Notes: generated by a model from the sequence alone, not told the origin. A stretch of DNA of 50,233 nucleotides from LMDS01 sp039930465 (GCA_039930465.1 JBDTTU010000023.1:1-50233); one strand, 5' to 3'; positions 25,444-33,778 are shown, numbered from the stretch's first letter. Program-made: numbers and translations.

Positions 25444-27309
25444 TCAGTGCTGGCGCCCGCAGTCCTCCAGAAAGCCGATGAGGTCTTCGCGCAGTTCGTA
25501 ATAGCTGGGGTGGGCGAGCAGGCCTTCCCGGGTGCGGGGCCGCGCCAGCGGGACGTCCATGACACGGCCGATCTTGGCTCGTGGCCCATTGGTCATCATC
25601 ACCACACGGTCGGCCAGCAGGATGGCCTCGTCCACATCGTGGGTCACCATGATCGCGGTCACCTGGCTGCGTGCCCACACGTCCATCAGCACTTCCTGCA
25701 AGTCCCAGCGTGTCAGCGAGTCCAGCATGCCGAAGGGCTCGTCGAGCAGCAGAAGTTTCGGCTTCAACGCAAAGGCTCGGGCGATGCCTACACGTTGTTT
25801 CATGCCATTGGACAGTTCCGAGGCCTTCTTGTGCATGGCGTTGCCCAGCCCGACCCGGTCCAGGTAGTACCCAACCGTGTCCTCGCGTTCGGCTGCACTG
25901 GCCCGCGGAAACACACGCTCGACCCCCAGCATCACGTTGTCCCGTGCGCTCAGCCAGGGCACCAGACTCGGCGCCTGGAACACCAGGCCCCGGTCAGGCC
26001 CGGCATCGGCCACCTGCCGGCCATCGAGCACGATCACGCCTTCGGTGATGCCGGTCAGCCCCGCCACCATCGACAGCACCGTGGACTTCCCGCAGCCCGA
26101 GTGCCCGATGATCGAGACGAATTCACCCCGCCGCATCTTGAGGTCGAACCCATCGACCACCGTCTGCGGCCCTTTGGGTGTCGGGTACACCTTGATCAGC
26201 CGCGAGAACTCCAGATAGTGGTCGCTGCCCACCTTCTCCGGGGCATCGCCTTGGGGCAGCGGAGAAAGAACCGGTTGGGCACGCAACTCGGCCTCGATTC
26301 GCTCGACGGTTGCGGCATGGCGCAGTCCCATCCATGCCGCCACGCTGCGCCGCGGCGCAGATTCCACCGCCCGTGGGGTGAGCGAGGGAAGCTTGAAAAC
26401 GCGCTCGGTCTGGTTCGCTTTTCGCTGGTGGGCCAGGCCAACCAGGTGCTGCGTGATTTCACCGCGCAACTCCTGGAAACGCCGGTCATGGTTCATTTCG
26501 CGGCGGTCACGCGGCCGCGCGATGTCGACCTGGTACGACTGCCCCAACCGGGCGCGTGGCCCGATCTCGAGCGGGATGATGCGGTCGGCCATCATCAAGG
26601 CCTCGTCGACATCGTTGGTGATCAACAGCACCGTCTTGCGGTCTTCGCTCCAGATCTTGACGATCTCGTCCTGCAAGTTGGCGCGCGTGAGCGCATCCAG
26701 CGCTGACAGGGGCTCGTCAAGCAGCAGGACATCGGGGTTGGTCGCCAGAGCCCGCGCCACCGATACGCGTTGGCGCATGCCGCCGGACAATTGCGCCGGC
26801 TTCTTGTCGATCGCGGCACTCAGACCGACCATGCCCACGTAACGCTTCACGCGCTCCGCACGCTCGGCAGCACTGTCAGTTGCAAACACCCGGTCGACCG
26901 CCAACGCCACGTTGTCGCGCACGCTCAGCCAGGGCATCAGCGAGTAGTTCTGGAACACGATGCCACGATCGGGGCCGGGTTCGATGATCGGCTTGCCGTT
27001 CTTGAGCACCTCGCCGCTGTCGGCCTGAAGCAGCCCGGCCAGCAGACTGATCAGGGTGGTTTTGCCACTGCCAGAGAAGCCGACGATGGCGACGAATTCA
27101 CCTTGCTCGATGCGCAGATTCAAACCTTCGAGCACGGGCGCGCGGCCAGGCCCGCTGCCATAGCCTTTGCTGACATTGCGCAGTTCGAGCGCGCCGGCGG
27201 CAGGCACCGCGGCAGGGGCCAGCGTCGTCGGTGCGGGTTGGGATACGGCGGCGCCGAGCGGCCGCATCGGCACCGTGTTGTTCATGGGGACTCTCAGTGC
27301 ATGATCCAT
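25444..27309 (-). CDS. Fused NrtC/NrtD-type nitrate ABC transporter ATPase
   Basis: 621 residues with two complete ABC domains in one chain. Domain 1 (~40-290): Walker A GFSGSGKT (77-84), signature LSGGMRQR, Walker B LLLDEPLSALD, but the switch His is Asn232 (ITNDVDEA), as I recall for cyanobacterial NrtC. Domain 2 (~365-600): Walker A GHSGCGKS (402-409), signature LSNGMKQR, Walker B LLLDEPFGMLD and intact His557 (VTHDVDEA), like NrtD. The NrtA-like regulatory domain that ends true NrtC is missing. Start at 27309 or the in-frame ATG at 27285; neither ribosome site is strong. Last gene of the operon. Confidence 0.92.
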   Translation of the reverse strand: MDHALRVPMNNTVPMRPLGAAVSQPAPTTLAPAAVPAAGALELRNVSKGYGSGPGRAPVLEGLNLRIEQGEFVAIVGFSGSGKTTLISLLAGLLQADSGEVLKNGKPIIEPGPDRGIVFQNYSLMPWLSVRDNVALAVDRVFATDSAAERAERVKRYVGMVGLSAAIDKKPAQLSGGMRQRVSVARALATNPDVLLLDEPLSALDALTRANLQDEIVKIWSEDRKTVLLITNDVDEALMMADRIIPLEIGPRARLGQSYQVDIARPRDRREMNHDRRFQELRGEITQHLVGLAHQRKANQTERVFKLPSLTPRAVESAPRRSVAAWMGLRHAATVERIEAELRAQPVLSPLPQGDAPEKVGSDHYLEFSRLIKVYPTPKGPQTVVDGFDLKMRRGEFVSIIGHSGCGKSTVLSMVAGLTGITEGVIVLDGRQVADAGPDRGLVFQAPSLVPWLSARDNVMLGVERVFPRASAAEREDTVGYYLDRVGLGNAMHKKASELSNGMKQRVGIARAFALKPKLLLLDEPFGMLDSLTRWDLQEVLMDVWARSQVTAIMVTHDVDEAILLADRVVMMTNGPRAKIGRVMDVPLARPRTREGLLAHPSYYELREDLIGFLEDCGRQH

Positions 27310-27322
27310 GTGTCACCCCCGC

Positions 27323-28291
27323 TCAGTTGCGCGCAGCCAGGTTCTGCAGCACTTGCATGGCCCGGTCCAGCGCAAAGCCGATCAGCCCGATGGTGAACAC
27401 AGCCACCATGATTCGGCTGAGCGAATCGGAACTGCCGTTCTGGAATTCGTCCCAGACGAACTTGCCCAGGCCCGGGTTCTGCGCCAGCATCTCGGCGGCG
27501 ATCAAGACCATCCAGCCGACGCCGAGCGACAGCCGCATGCCCGTGAAGATGAAGGGCAGGGCCGAGGGCAGAACGATCTTGCGCACCCGTGTTGACAAGG
27601 GCAGTTTGAGCACCTTGCCCACGTTGACGAGATCCTTGTCGACCGAGGTGACGCCGATGGCGGTGTTGATCAGCGTGGTCCAGAGCGAGCACAGCGTGAC
27701 GGTGATGGCCGACACCAGGAACGATTTCTGGAACATCGGTGTGTCGGTGGTGACGTAGACCGCGCTGACCACCAGCGTCACGATGGGCAACCAGGCCAGC
27801 GGCGACACCGGCCGGAAGATCTGGACGATGGGGTTGATCGCCGCCTGCACGATCCTGGACGACCCGGCCAGAATGCCCAGGGGCACCGCAATGAGGGTCG
27901 CCAACAGGAAGCCCGTGAACACCGTGTACAGACTGGTGAAGATCTGGTCGACGTAGGTCGGCTTGCCGGTCCATTCAAAGTGGCGCGGCTGGTAGCTTGG
28001 GTCCTCGGCCAGGCGCTCCTGGTTGCGCTTGTCCTGGCGCTCGTAGAACTCGCTGCGCTGGTGGCGTTCGTTGAGGTGGTCGGCCCACAGCGTCTTGGCC
28101 TGTTCGAACACTTGTGCCGGGCCCGGGATCGCGCCCAGGCTGGTCTGGATGCGTGGGGCCAGCAGCGCCCATCCCGCCAGGAACAGGGCCATCGCGATCA
28201 CGGGTACGCCGATGGCCAGCAGCAGCCCGCGGGTGAACTCGCGCGGATCACGGCGCAGGCCGCCGCCGAAGAGTTTGAGAATGTTTTCCAT
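27323..28291 (-). CDS. nrtB: Nitrate ABC transporter permease
   Basis: 322-residue inner-membrane permease of the NrtB/SsuC/TauC family. Core six-helix domain from ~110 (FTSLYTVFTGFLLATLIAVPLGILAG), with FRPVSPLAWLPIVTLV typical of NrtB and GVGWMVLIAAEML downstream. A hydrophilic stretch (~65-105, rich in Arg, Gln, Glu) between the first helix and the core is longer than in TauC and typical of betaproteobacterial nitrate permeases. 13 bases separate it from the ATPase gene if that starts at 27309. Confidence 0.93.
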   Translation of the reverse strand: MENILKLFGGGLRRDPREFTRGLLLAIGVPVIAMALFLAGWALLAPRIQTSLGAIPGPAQVFEQAKTLWADHLNERHQRSEFYERQDKRNQERLAEDPSYQPRHFEWTGKPTYVDQIFTSLYTVFTGFLLATLIAVPLGILAGSSRIVQAAINPIVQIFRPVSPLAWLPIVTLVVSAVYVTTDTPMFQKSFLVSAITVTLCSLWTTLINTAIGVTSVDKDLVNVGKVLKLPLSTRVRKIVLPSALPFIFTGMRLSLGVGWMVLIAAEMLAQNPGLGKFVWDEFQNGSSDSLSRIMVAVFTIGLIGFALDRAMQVLQNLAARN

Positions 28292-28366
28292 GGCTGGTCC
28301 TTGATCAAGTCGACGAGAAGGGCACGCGCACCCCAGGGTTGGCGCACCCGCCGTGGGCGCCCCCGG

Positions 28367-29746
28367 TCAAACCGAGTCGGCTGGTTTCAGGCCGATCTTG
28401 AATTTGCTCAGGTAGTCGTTGGGCTTGCGGCCGTCGTAGACGATGCCGTCGATGAAGCCGTCCTGCGCTCCTTTGAAGCCGTCGGTCTTGCCCGGGAAGT
28501 CGCTGGCCTTGGCCTTGCCTTCGCCGATCAGCGCCTGCGCGGCTTGCATGTACACGCCCGGCATGTACACCTTCTTGGCGATGTCCATGTACCAGCTGTC
28601 GGGCTTGGCTTCGGTGATCTGGCCCCAGCGGCGCATTTGGGTCAGGTACCAGATCGCATCGCTGTAGAACGGGTAGGTGGCGAAGTAGCGGAAGAAGACA
28701 TTGAAGTCCGGCAGGGGGCGCTTGTCGCCCTTTTCGTATTCGAAGGTACCGGTCATGCTGTTGCCGATGACGGCGGCATCCGCACCGACATAGTTGGGCT
28801 TGGCCAGCATGTTCACTGCCTCGATGCGGTTGGCCATGCTCGCGTCGAGCCACATGCAGGCGCGGATCAGTGCCTTGACCACGGCCACATGGGTGTTGGG
28901 ATTCTTCTCGGCCCAGCCGCGCGTGACACCAAACACCTTCTCGGGGTTGTTCTTCCAGATCTCGATGTCGGTGACGATGGGAACGCCGATTCCCTTGACC
29001 ACGGCCTGCTGGTTCCAGGGTTCGCCCACACAGTAGCCATTGATCGTTCCCGCTTCCATCGTCGAGGGCATTTGCGGGGGTGGCGTCACCGACAACAACA
29101 CGTCGGCGCCCTTGGTGCCGCTGATGTCACTGGTGCTGTAGTAACCCGGATGCAGACCGCCGGCGGCCAGCCAGTAGCGCAATTCATAGTTGTGCGTGGA
29201 GACCGGAAACACCATACCCATCTTGAAGGGCTTGCCCTGGGCCTTCCACTTGTCGACGACCTTCTTCAGTGCATCGGCCTTGATCGGGTGCTTGACCTTG
29301 CCGCCTTCCATGGGCAGCAGTGGCTTCATTTCTTGCCACACCGCGTTCGACACCGTGATGCCGTTGCCATTGAGGTCCATGCTGAAGGCGGTCACCACGT
29401 CGGCCTTGGTGCCGAATCCGATCGTGGCGCCCAGCGGCTGGCCGGCCAGCATGTGCGCGCCATCGAGTTGCCCGTCGATCACCCGATCGAGCAGCACTTT
29501 CCAGTTGGCCTGGGCCTCCAAGGTGACGTTGAGACCTTCGTCTTCGAAGAAGTGCTTCTCGTAGGCGACGACCAGGGGCGCGCAATCGGTGAGCTTGATG
29601 AAGCCGAACTTCAAGACTTCCTTTTCCGGCTGGCCCTTTTTCTGTGCGAAGGCGGAAGATGGCGCGAGCAGGCTGCCACCGGCCAGCGCTGCCGAGCCGG
29701 CAAGCAGACGACGGCGGCGCAGGTCGGGACGGGGGGTTTGCTTCAT
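28367..29746 (-). CDS. nrtA: Nitrate-binding protein, Tat-exported
   Basis: 459-residue CmpA/NrtA-family periplasmic binding protein. Twin-arginine signal: LRRRRLLAGSAALAGGSLLA, cleaved near SAFA-Q (~35). KFGFIKLTDCAPLVVAYEKHFF is the family's start; later WYLTQMRRWGQI and DGIVYDGRKPNDYL are typical. Delivers nitrate (or nitrite) to the NrtB channel. It follows the non-exported paralogue by 63 bases and precedes nrtB by 75 bases. Confidence 0.93.
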   Translation of the reverse strand: MKQTPRPDLRRRRLLAGSAALAGGSLLAPSSAFAQKKGQPEKEVLKFGFIKLTDCAPLVVAYEKHFFEDEGLNVTLEAQANWKVLLDRVIDGQLDGAHMLAGQPLGATIGFGTKADVVTAFSMDLNGNGITVSNAVWQEMKPLLPMEGGKVKHPIKADALKKVVDKWKAQGKPFKMGMVFPVSTHNYELRYWLAAGGLHPGYYSTSDISGTKGADVLLSVTPPPQMPSTMEAGTINGYCVGEPWNQQAVVKGIGVPIVTDIEIWKNNPEKVFGVTRGWAEKNPNTHVAVVKALIRACMWLDASMANRIEAVNMLAKPNYVGADAAVIGNSMTGTFEYEKGDKRPLPDFNVFFRYFATYPFYSDAIWYLTQMRRWGQITEAKPDSWYMDIAKKVYMPGVYMQAAQALIGEGKAKASDFPGKTDGFKGAQDGFIDGIVYDGRKPNDYLSKFKIGLKPADSV

Positions 29747-29809
29747 GGTTTGCTCCTGTGGGAAGGTGTCTGAGAGAGAGGGGTTGGGGCTTTGGCGAAC
29801 GCGGCGTTT

Positions 29810-31060
29810 CTAGGCGTGCGCGAGCGACGGGGCTTCGTGCCGCACGGCGAAGCTGTCGGCATAGGAAGCGGGGGCGCTGCCATCCCAGACCACGCCGTCA
29901 ATCAGCGTGCTGCGACGCATCGGATTGGCGGGCAGGTTGACCTTGAGTTGCGTCGCAGCTTCTGTGTAAAGGCCGATCTGGTTGATGGCCTTCGCCACGT
30001 TCAGGTAGTCGGGGTGCGCCTTGATGAGCCCCCAGCGCTTGTGCTGAGTGAGGAACCACATGCCGTCAGACAGGTAGGGAAAATTCACCGCCCCGTCATT
30101 GAAGAATTTCATGTGGTTCGGGTCGTCCCAGGTCTTGCCGATGCCGTTCTGGTAGTGACCCAGCAGGCGCTCGCCGATCGCCTCCACGCTGGTATTGACG
30201 TAGGCCTTCTGCGCGATCGTCTGCGCCATCTCCCACTTGTTTTGCGGGCTCGAATCGATCCAGCGACTGGCCTCCAACACGGCCATGATCACGGCGCGCG
30301 CGGTGTTCGGGTACGCCTTGACGAAGTCGGCCGTGCAGCCGAGCACCTTCTCCGGATGGTCCGGCCAGACGTCCTGCGAGGTGGCAGCGGTGACGCCGAT
30401 GCCGTCGATGATGGCGCGGTGATTCCAGGGCGCGCCAACACAAAATCCGTCGATGTCGCCGACACGCATGCTGTTCACCATCAGCGGCGGCGGCACGGTG
30501 ACAACCTTGGCGTCGGTGAATGGATTGATCCCGGCGGAAGCCAGCCAGTAGTTCAGCCACATCGCGTGCGTGCCGGTCGGAAAGGTCTGCGCGAAGGTGA
30601 AGCCGCGCCTTTCCGTCTTCATCAGCTTGGCCAGGGCCGCAACATCGACGATGCCCTTGTCGGACAGCTTCTTCGACAGCGTCAGTCCCTGCCCGTTGTT
30701 GTTGAGCGTCATCAACACAGCCATGTCTTTTCTGGGGCCGCCGACACCAAGATGCACGCCATACACCAGGCCGTACAGGACATGAGCCATGTCGAGCTCG
30801 TTGCTGACGAGTTTGTCGCGCACGCCGGCCCAGGACGCCTCCTTCGTCGGGATGATCTTCACGCCCCACTTCTTGTCGAAGCCCAGCACGCTGGCCATGA
30901 CGACGCTGGCGCAGTCTGTCAGCGGCATGAAGCCGACCCTCACCTCTTCCTTCTCGGGCTTGTCGGAGCCCCAGGCGTGGATGGCACTTTGTTGTCCGGG
31001 CACGCGCCCGACAGCACGCGTGTTGACGGTGGCCTCAACTTCAGGGGGAGGAGGGAGCAT
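29810..31060 (-). CDS. NasS/NrtA-like nitrate-binding protein without signal peptide
   Basis: 416 residues, homologous to the downstream NrtA (RVGFMPLTDCASVVMAS; GFCVGAPWNHRAI; WFLTQHKRWGLI). No Sec or Tat signal is visible: the N-terminus is MLPPPPEVEATVNTRAV. A cytoplasmic NrtA-like protein at the head of a nitrate operon fits NasS, the nitrate sensor that holds the ANTAR antiterminator NasT; no nasT is in the window. Start at ATG 31060 is preferred: an in-frame TTG at 31177 would place codons inside the leader terminator. It could instead be a second binding protein. Confidence 0.88.
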   Translation of the reverse strand: MLPPPPEVEATVNTRAVGRVPGQQSAIHAWGSDKPEKEEVRVGFMPLTDCASVVMASVLGFDKKWGVKIIPTKEASWAGVRDKLVSNELDMAHVLYGLVYGVHLGVGGPRKDMAVLMTLNNNGQGLTLSKKLSDKGIVDVAALAKLMKTERRGFTFAQTFPTGTHAMWLNYWLASAGINPFTDAKVVTVPPPLMVNSMRVGDIDGFCVGAPWNHRAIIDGIGVTAATSQDVWPDHPEKVLGCTADFVKAYPNTARAVIMAVLEASRWIDSSPQNKWEMAQTIAQKAYVNTSVEAIGERLLGHYQNGIGKTWDDPNHMKFFNDGAVNFPYLSDGMWFLTQHKRWGLIKAHPDYLNVAKAINQIGLYTEAATQLKVNLPANPMRRSTLIDGVVWDGSAPASYADSFAVRHEAPSLAHA

Positions 31061-31111
31061 CTCAATCTTTCGGTTGCTGGCTGTGGCGACGGTGGTATTT
31101 GAATCAAGCGC

Positions 31112-31170
31112 AAAAACAAAAACGGCGTCCGCACAACCCGGGTTTGAAGCCGTTGTTGTGGGGACGCCGT
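31112..31170 (-). terminator. Leader intrinsic terminator of the nitrate operon
   Basis: Transcribed on the minus strand. ACGGCGTCC (31170-31162) pairs with GGACGCCGT (31130-31122), and after a C/C mismatch CACAAC (31160-31155) pairs with GTTGTG (31137-31132); 17-base loop. The run TTTT (31121-31118), G, TTTTT (31116-31112) follows. It lies before the first gene, so without antitermination transcription would stop before the operon. Confidence 0.85.
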
Positions 31171-31208
31171 CGTCCAACCTGAGATTCGCCTACGGTGGCA
31201 ATTCAGGT
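31162..31208 (-). promoter_or_regulatory. Tandem hexaloop stem-loops, ANTAR antitermination target
   Basis: P1: ACCTGA (31208-31203) pairs with TCAGGT (31182-31177); the upper stem TTGCC/GGCGA closes the hexaloop ACCGTA (31196-31191), which has the A at position 1 and G at position 4 expected for ANTAR sites. P2, one base later: GGAC (31175-31172) and GTCC (31165-31162) close the hexaloop GACGGC, with G4 present and G replacing A1. P2 uses the same bases as the 5' arm of the terminator, so the two folds exclude each other, as in the Klebsiella nasF leader. Confidence 0.75.
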
Positions 31209-31248
31209 GTCTGTGGAAAGTCGCCGTTGACCTTCCGACACGAACTAC

Positions 31249-31265
31249 GCAATGCTTGTGCCAGG
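31249..31265 (-). promoter_or_regulatory. Sigma-54 promoter of the nitrate operon
   Basis: Minus strand CCTGGCAC-AAGCA-TTGC: the -24 GG (31262-31261) and -12 GC (31250-31249) have the exact sigma-54 spacing and match TGGCAC-N5-TTGC fully. Predicted start near 31237, about 29 bases before the first hairpin, giving a leader of about 125 bases to the end of the terminator. Confidence 0.82.
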
Positions 31266-31322
31266 ACGATTGCCGTTGCCGAGCCGCTCCTTCGCCCCAA
31301 GCTTGGGTTCGAACGCGCTGTA

Positions 31323-31339
31323 TGCACTGCGGTGGTGCA
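31323..31339. promoter_or_regulatory. NtrC-type enhancer site
   Basis: TGCACT-GCGGT-GGTGCA, one base from the NtrC consensus TGCACC-N5-GGTGCA. The centre (31331) is about 94 bases upstream of the predicted sigma-54 transcription start, a normal enhancer distance. Confidence 0.7.
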
Positions 31340-31578
31340 ACTCACCCCGACAGGCCGGCCACATTGATGCGGCGCGGGGCCCCCTCGGAGAGCGTCAGGA
31401 ACACCGGGCGCATAGCTGGCCAGCGCCGGACGCACCAGACGGCAGCTTGAAGGGATCGAGCTACTCGCCATCGACACACTGCTAGTGAAAACTGGGCACC
31501 GATTCTGGCGGCTACCTCTGACGCCAAGCTCTCCTGCCCGCTGCTGGTGTTTGTGGCGCGGCACCCCGCGCGGCGTGC
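31340..31578. other. Remaining non-coding part of the nitrate upstream region
   Basis: Together with the sites listed separately, 31061-31578 is the longest stretch without a gene. Beyond the NtrC site I see no convincing gene, repeat or RNA. Short open frames on both strands have no ribosome site and no recognisable protein. A terminator for the wax synthase gene, which ends at 31579, is not evident. Confidence 0.5.
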
Positions 31579-33009
31579 TCAAGCCGCCTCGGCCCAGGGC
31601 AGCATCATCGTCACCAGCAGCAGCTTCTCGAACTCGGGCTCGAAGCGGTCGATGATGGCCTGCGGGTCGGGGCATAGATTCTTGTCGGTGATCAACCCGA
31701 ACTGCACGCCGCCGCCATACGAGAGGATGCTCACACCCACGCCGATGTCGCCCGAGGCCGGCACCCAGAACATGGTCTGCCGCAGCGTCGAGCCACACAG
31801 CTTCAGCGGCACGGCCGGGCCGGGCACGTTGGTCATCACGGCCGTGGCCTTCTTTGCGAACAGGCCGAGCAGGCCGTCTTGCACCGGCTTGATCAAGAGG
31901 CCAGCGACCGAGAGCACCGCGAACGCCAGCAGCGGCTGGTAGCTGTCTTTCAACTGGTTCATGCGCGTGCGCACCGCGTACACACGCTCGATCGGGTTGT
32001 CGATGCCGATCGGCAGCGTGAGCGGCGCCAGGCCGAAGCGGTTGCCGAGTTGCCAGGCCTTTTCGATCGGCCTCAGGTTCACCGGCACCATCGCGCGAAT
32101 CTCCTTGCCCACCGGGTCGTCGCCGCGCTCGTTCAGGTAAGCGCCGATGGCACCGGCCACACACGCCAGCAGCACGTCGTTGATCGAACAGTTGAGCGCC
32201 TTGCCGATCACCTTCACCTGCGCCAGCGCCAGCGGTTCGCCCCAGGCCACGATCTTCTGGCCGATGGGCTTGCCCTTGAGCAGCGTGGGCGAGTCGTCGG
32301 GCATCATCGCCATCGCCGCCACGTCGCCCAGCACCTTGGCCCCCGTGCGTGCCATCTCGAGCGAGCCGAGCAGGCCCTGCTGCGGGTTCGAGAGCATCTC
32401 CATCGACTTGGCCACACCGCCGCCGTACATGCCGATGGCTTTGGTGGCCAGATCGGTCAGGGGTTTGACCACCGCATCGGCCAGCCAGTCGCCTTCGCCC
32501 TCGGCCGCTTCGCGCTTCTTGCGCTTGGGCGGGTCCATGCCGCCGTCGGTGATCGAGAGCATCACCGAGATCAGCGCAATGCCGTCGCCGATGCAATGGT
32601 GCACCCGCGCCACCAGCGCGCTGCCACCTTCGTAGTTGTCGATCAGGTGAAACTGCCAGAGCGGGTGGTCGGGGTCGAGCGCGGTGTTGGCGAGTTCGCC
32701 CACGTGCGCCTGAAGCGCCTCGCGCTCGCTCTGGCCGCGTTCGCGCTTGAGCTTCTTCTCGTGCAGCACGTGGCGCTGGATGTCGAAGTTGTCGTCGTGC
32801 ACCCAGGTGGCGCCCATCGTGTCTTGCACCACCTTCTGGCGGAAGCGCTCGTACTTGAGCAGCTTGTCTTCGACCCGCTCGCACAGCGCCGCGTGTGTGA
32901 TGCCGGGTTGCAGCAGCCAGACGCCGACGATCATCATCAGGTTGACGTCGTTGTCCATGCGCAGCCACGCGGTGTCCACGCGCGACATGCGCTGCGAAGT
33001 TTCAGGCAT
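31579..33009 (-). CDS. Wax ester synthase / diacylglycerol acyltransferase (WS/DGAT)
   Basis: 476-residue bifunctional O-acyltransferase that esterifies fatty alcohols or diacylglycerol with acyl-CoA to make neutral storage lipids. The catalytic HHxxxDG motif is HHCIGDG at 137-143. Also present: SRVDTAWLRMDN at the N-terminus, the NDVLLACVAGAIGAYL segment, and TNVPGPAVPLKLCG near the C-terminus, all diagnostic of WS/DGAT. ATG at 33009 with AAGGAG 7 bases upstream; the longer open frame lacks a ribosome site. Divergent from an acyl-CoA-binding protein gene across 113 bases. Confidence 0.94.
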   Translation of the reverse strand: MPETSQRMSRVDTAWLRMDNDVNLMMIVGVWLLQPGITHAALCERVEDKLLKYERFRQKVVQDTMGATWVHDDNFDIQRHVLHEKKLKRERGQSEREALQAHVGELANTALDPDHPLWQFHLIDNYEGGSALVARVHHCIGDGIALISVMLSITDGGMDPPKRKKREAAEGEGDWLADAVVKPLTDLATKAIGMYGGGVAKSMEMLSNPQQGLLGSLEMARTGAKVLGDVAAMAMMPDDSPTLLKGKPIGQKIVAWGEPLALAQVKVIGKALNCSINDVLLACVAGAIGAYLNERGDDPVGKEIRAMVPVNLRPIEKAWQLGNRFGLAPLTLPIGIDNPIERVYAVRTRMNQLKDSYQPLLAFAVLSVAGLLIKPVQDGLLGLFAKKATAVMTNVPGPAVPLKLCGSTLRQTMFWVPASGDIGVGVSILSYGGGVQFGLITDKNLCPDPQAIIDRFEPEFEKLLLVTMMLPWAEAA

Positions 33010-33122
33010 CGGGTTTCTCCTTGCGGGGTCTGTTCTGTGTCTGCCCAAGATGCTGGGTAACATCGACGCCGTCAATGCACATTTTCACCCACGGCATTCA
33101 AGCCGATCAGGAGATTCACCCC

Positions 33123-33377
33123 ATGGCCGATCTGAAGAAAAATTTCGAACAAGCGGTGGCCGACTCGAAGAGCCTGCCTGAAAAGCCCGACAACATGACC
33201 CTGCTGAAGATCTACGCGCTGTTCAAGCAGGCCACCACGGGCGACGTCGACGGCAAGCGCCCTGGCTTCTCCGACATGGTGGGCCGCGCCAAGTGGGATG
33301 CCTGGAGCCTGGCCAAGGGCAAGAGCAGCGACGAAGCGATGCAGGAATACGTCGACCTGATCGAATCGCTGAAGTAG
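33123..33377 (+). CDS. Acyl-CoA-binding protein
   Basis: 84-residue four-helix ACBP, close to the 86-90 of eukaryotic homologues. The conserved core LLKIYALFKQATTGDVDGKRPGF and RAKWDAWSLAKGKSSDEAM contains the Tyr/Lys acyl-CoA-binding positions. AGGAGA (33109-33114) precedes the ATG at 33123. ACBPs are patchy in bacteria. Here it faces WS/DGAT, whose substrate is acyl-CoA, so buffering or delivering acyl-CoA to lipid storage is a reasonable inference. Confidence 0.94.
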   Translation: MADLKKNFEQAVADSKSLPEKPDNMTLLKIYALFKQATTGDVDGKRPGFSDMVGRAKWDAWSLAKGKSSDEAMQEYVDLIESLK

Positions 33378-33403
33378 TGCTCTGCCGGCGGGCAGCGGCG
33401 GCG

Positions 33404-33766
33404 TTATTTCTTCGCCGCCTTGCCTGAAGCCTTCTTGGCCGGCGCTGCTTTTGCCGCAGCTTTGCCCGAGGCGCCGCTCTTGGCCAGCAGCGCGTCGAGG
33501 TTTTTCTCGATCTCGCTCTCGATGGTCTTGCTGAAGGCACCCAGCAGGAAACCGAGCCTGGCTTCGAGCTGGAAATGGTTGGCCGCGACCACCAGCTCGC
33601 CCTTCACGCCCGAGCGCGTGAATTCCACCGTGTCGCTGGTCTCGCCTTCGAGGATGGTGCATTCCATCTCGAAGTTCTTCTCGACCTCTTCGGCCCATTG
33701 CAGTGCGACCTTGCGTGCCTTGGCCAGACCGAGCGTGTGGTCGCGGTGGATCTTGATGTCGGCCAT
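33404..33766 (-). CDS. Polyhydroxyalkanoic acid system family protein
   Basis: 120 residues. ADIKIHRDHTLGLAKARKVALQWAEEVEKNFEMECTILEG and the central beta-rich part match the small PHA-system (PHA_gran_rgn) family found with granule genes. Residues ~95-120 are a phasin-like Lys/Ala-rich tail (AAAKAAPAKKASGKAAKK). Role in PHA granules is known only by association. Convergent with the ACBP gene, 26 bases apart; CTGCC-GGCG-GGCAG (33382-33395) in the gap is a weak hairpin without a T-run. Confidence 0.88.
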   Translation of the reverse strand: MADIKIHRDHTLGLAKARKVALQWAEEVEKNFEMECTILEGETSDTVEFTRSGVKGELVVAANHFQLEARLGFLLGAFSKTIESEIEKNLDALLAKSGASGKAAAKAAPAKKASGKAAKK

Positions 33767-33778
33767 GTTCTTCTCTCC

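Noticed and set aside
31061..31177. In-frame 39-codon N-terminal extension of the NasS/NrtA-like gene, from a TTG
   Set aside because: It would place coding sequence across the leader terminator, has no ribosome site, and its residues are not like a signal peptide or the family's N-terminus.
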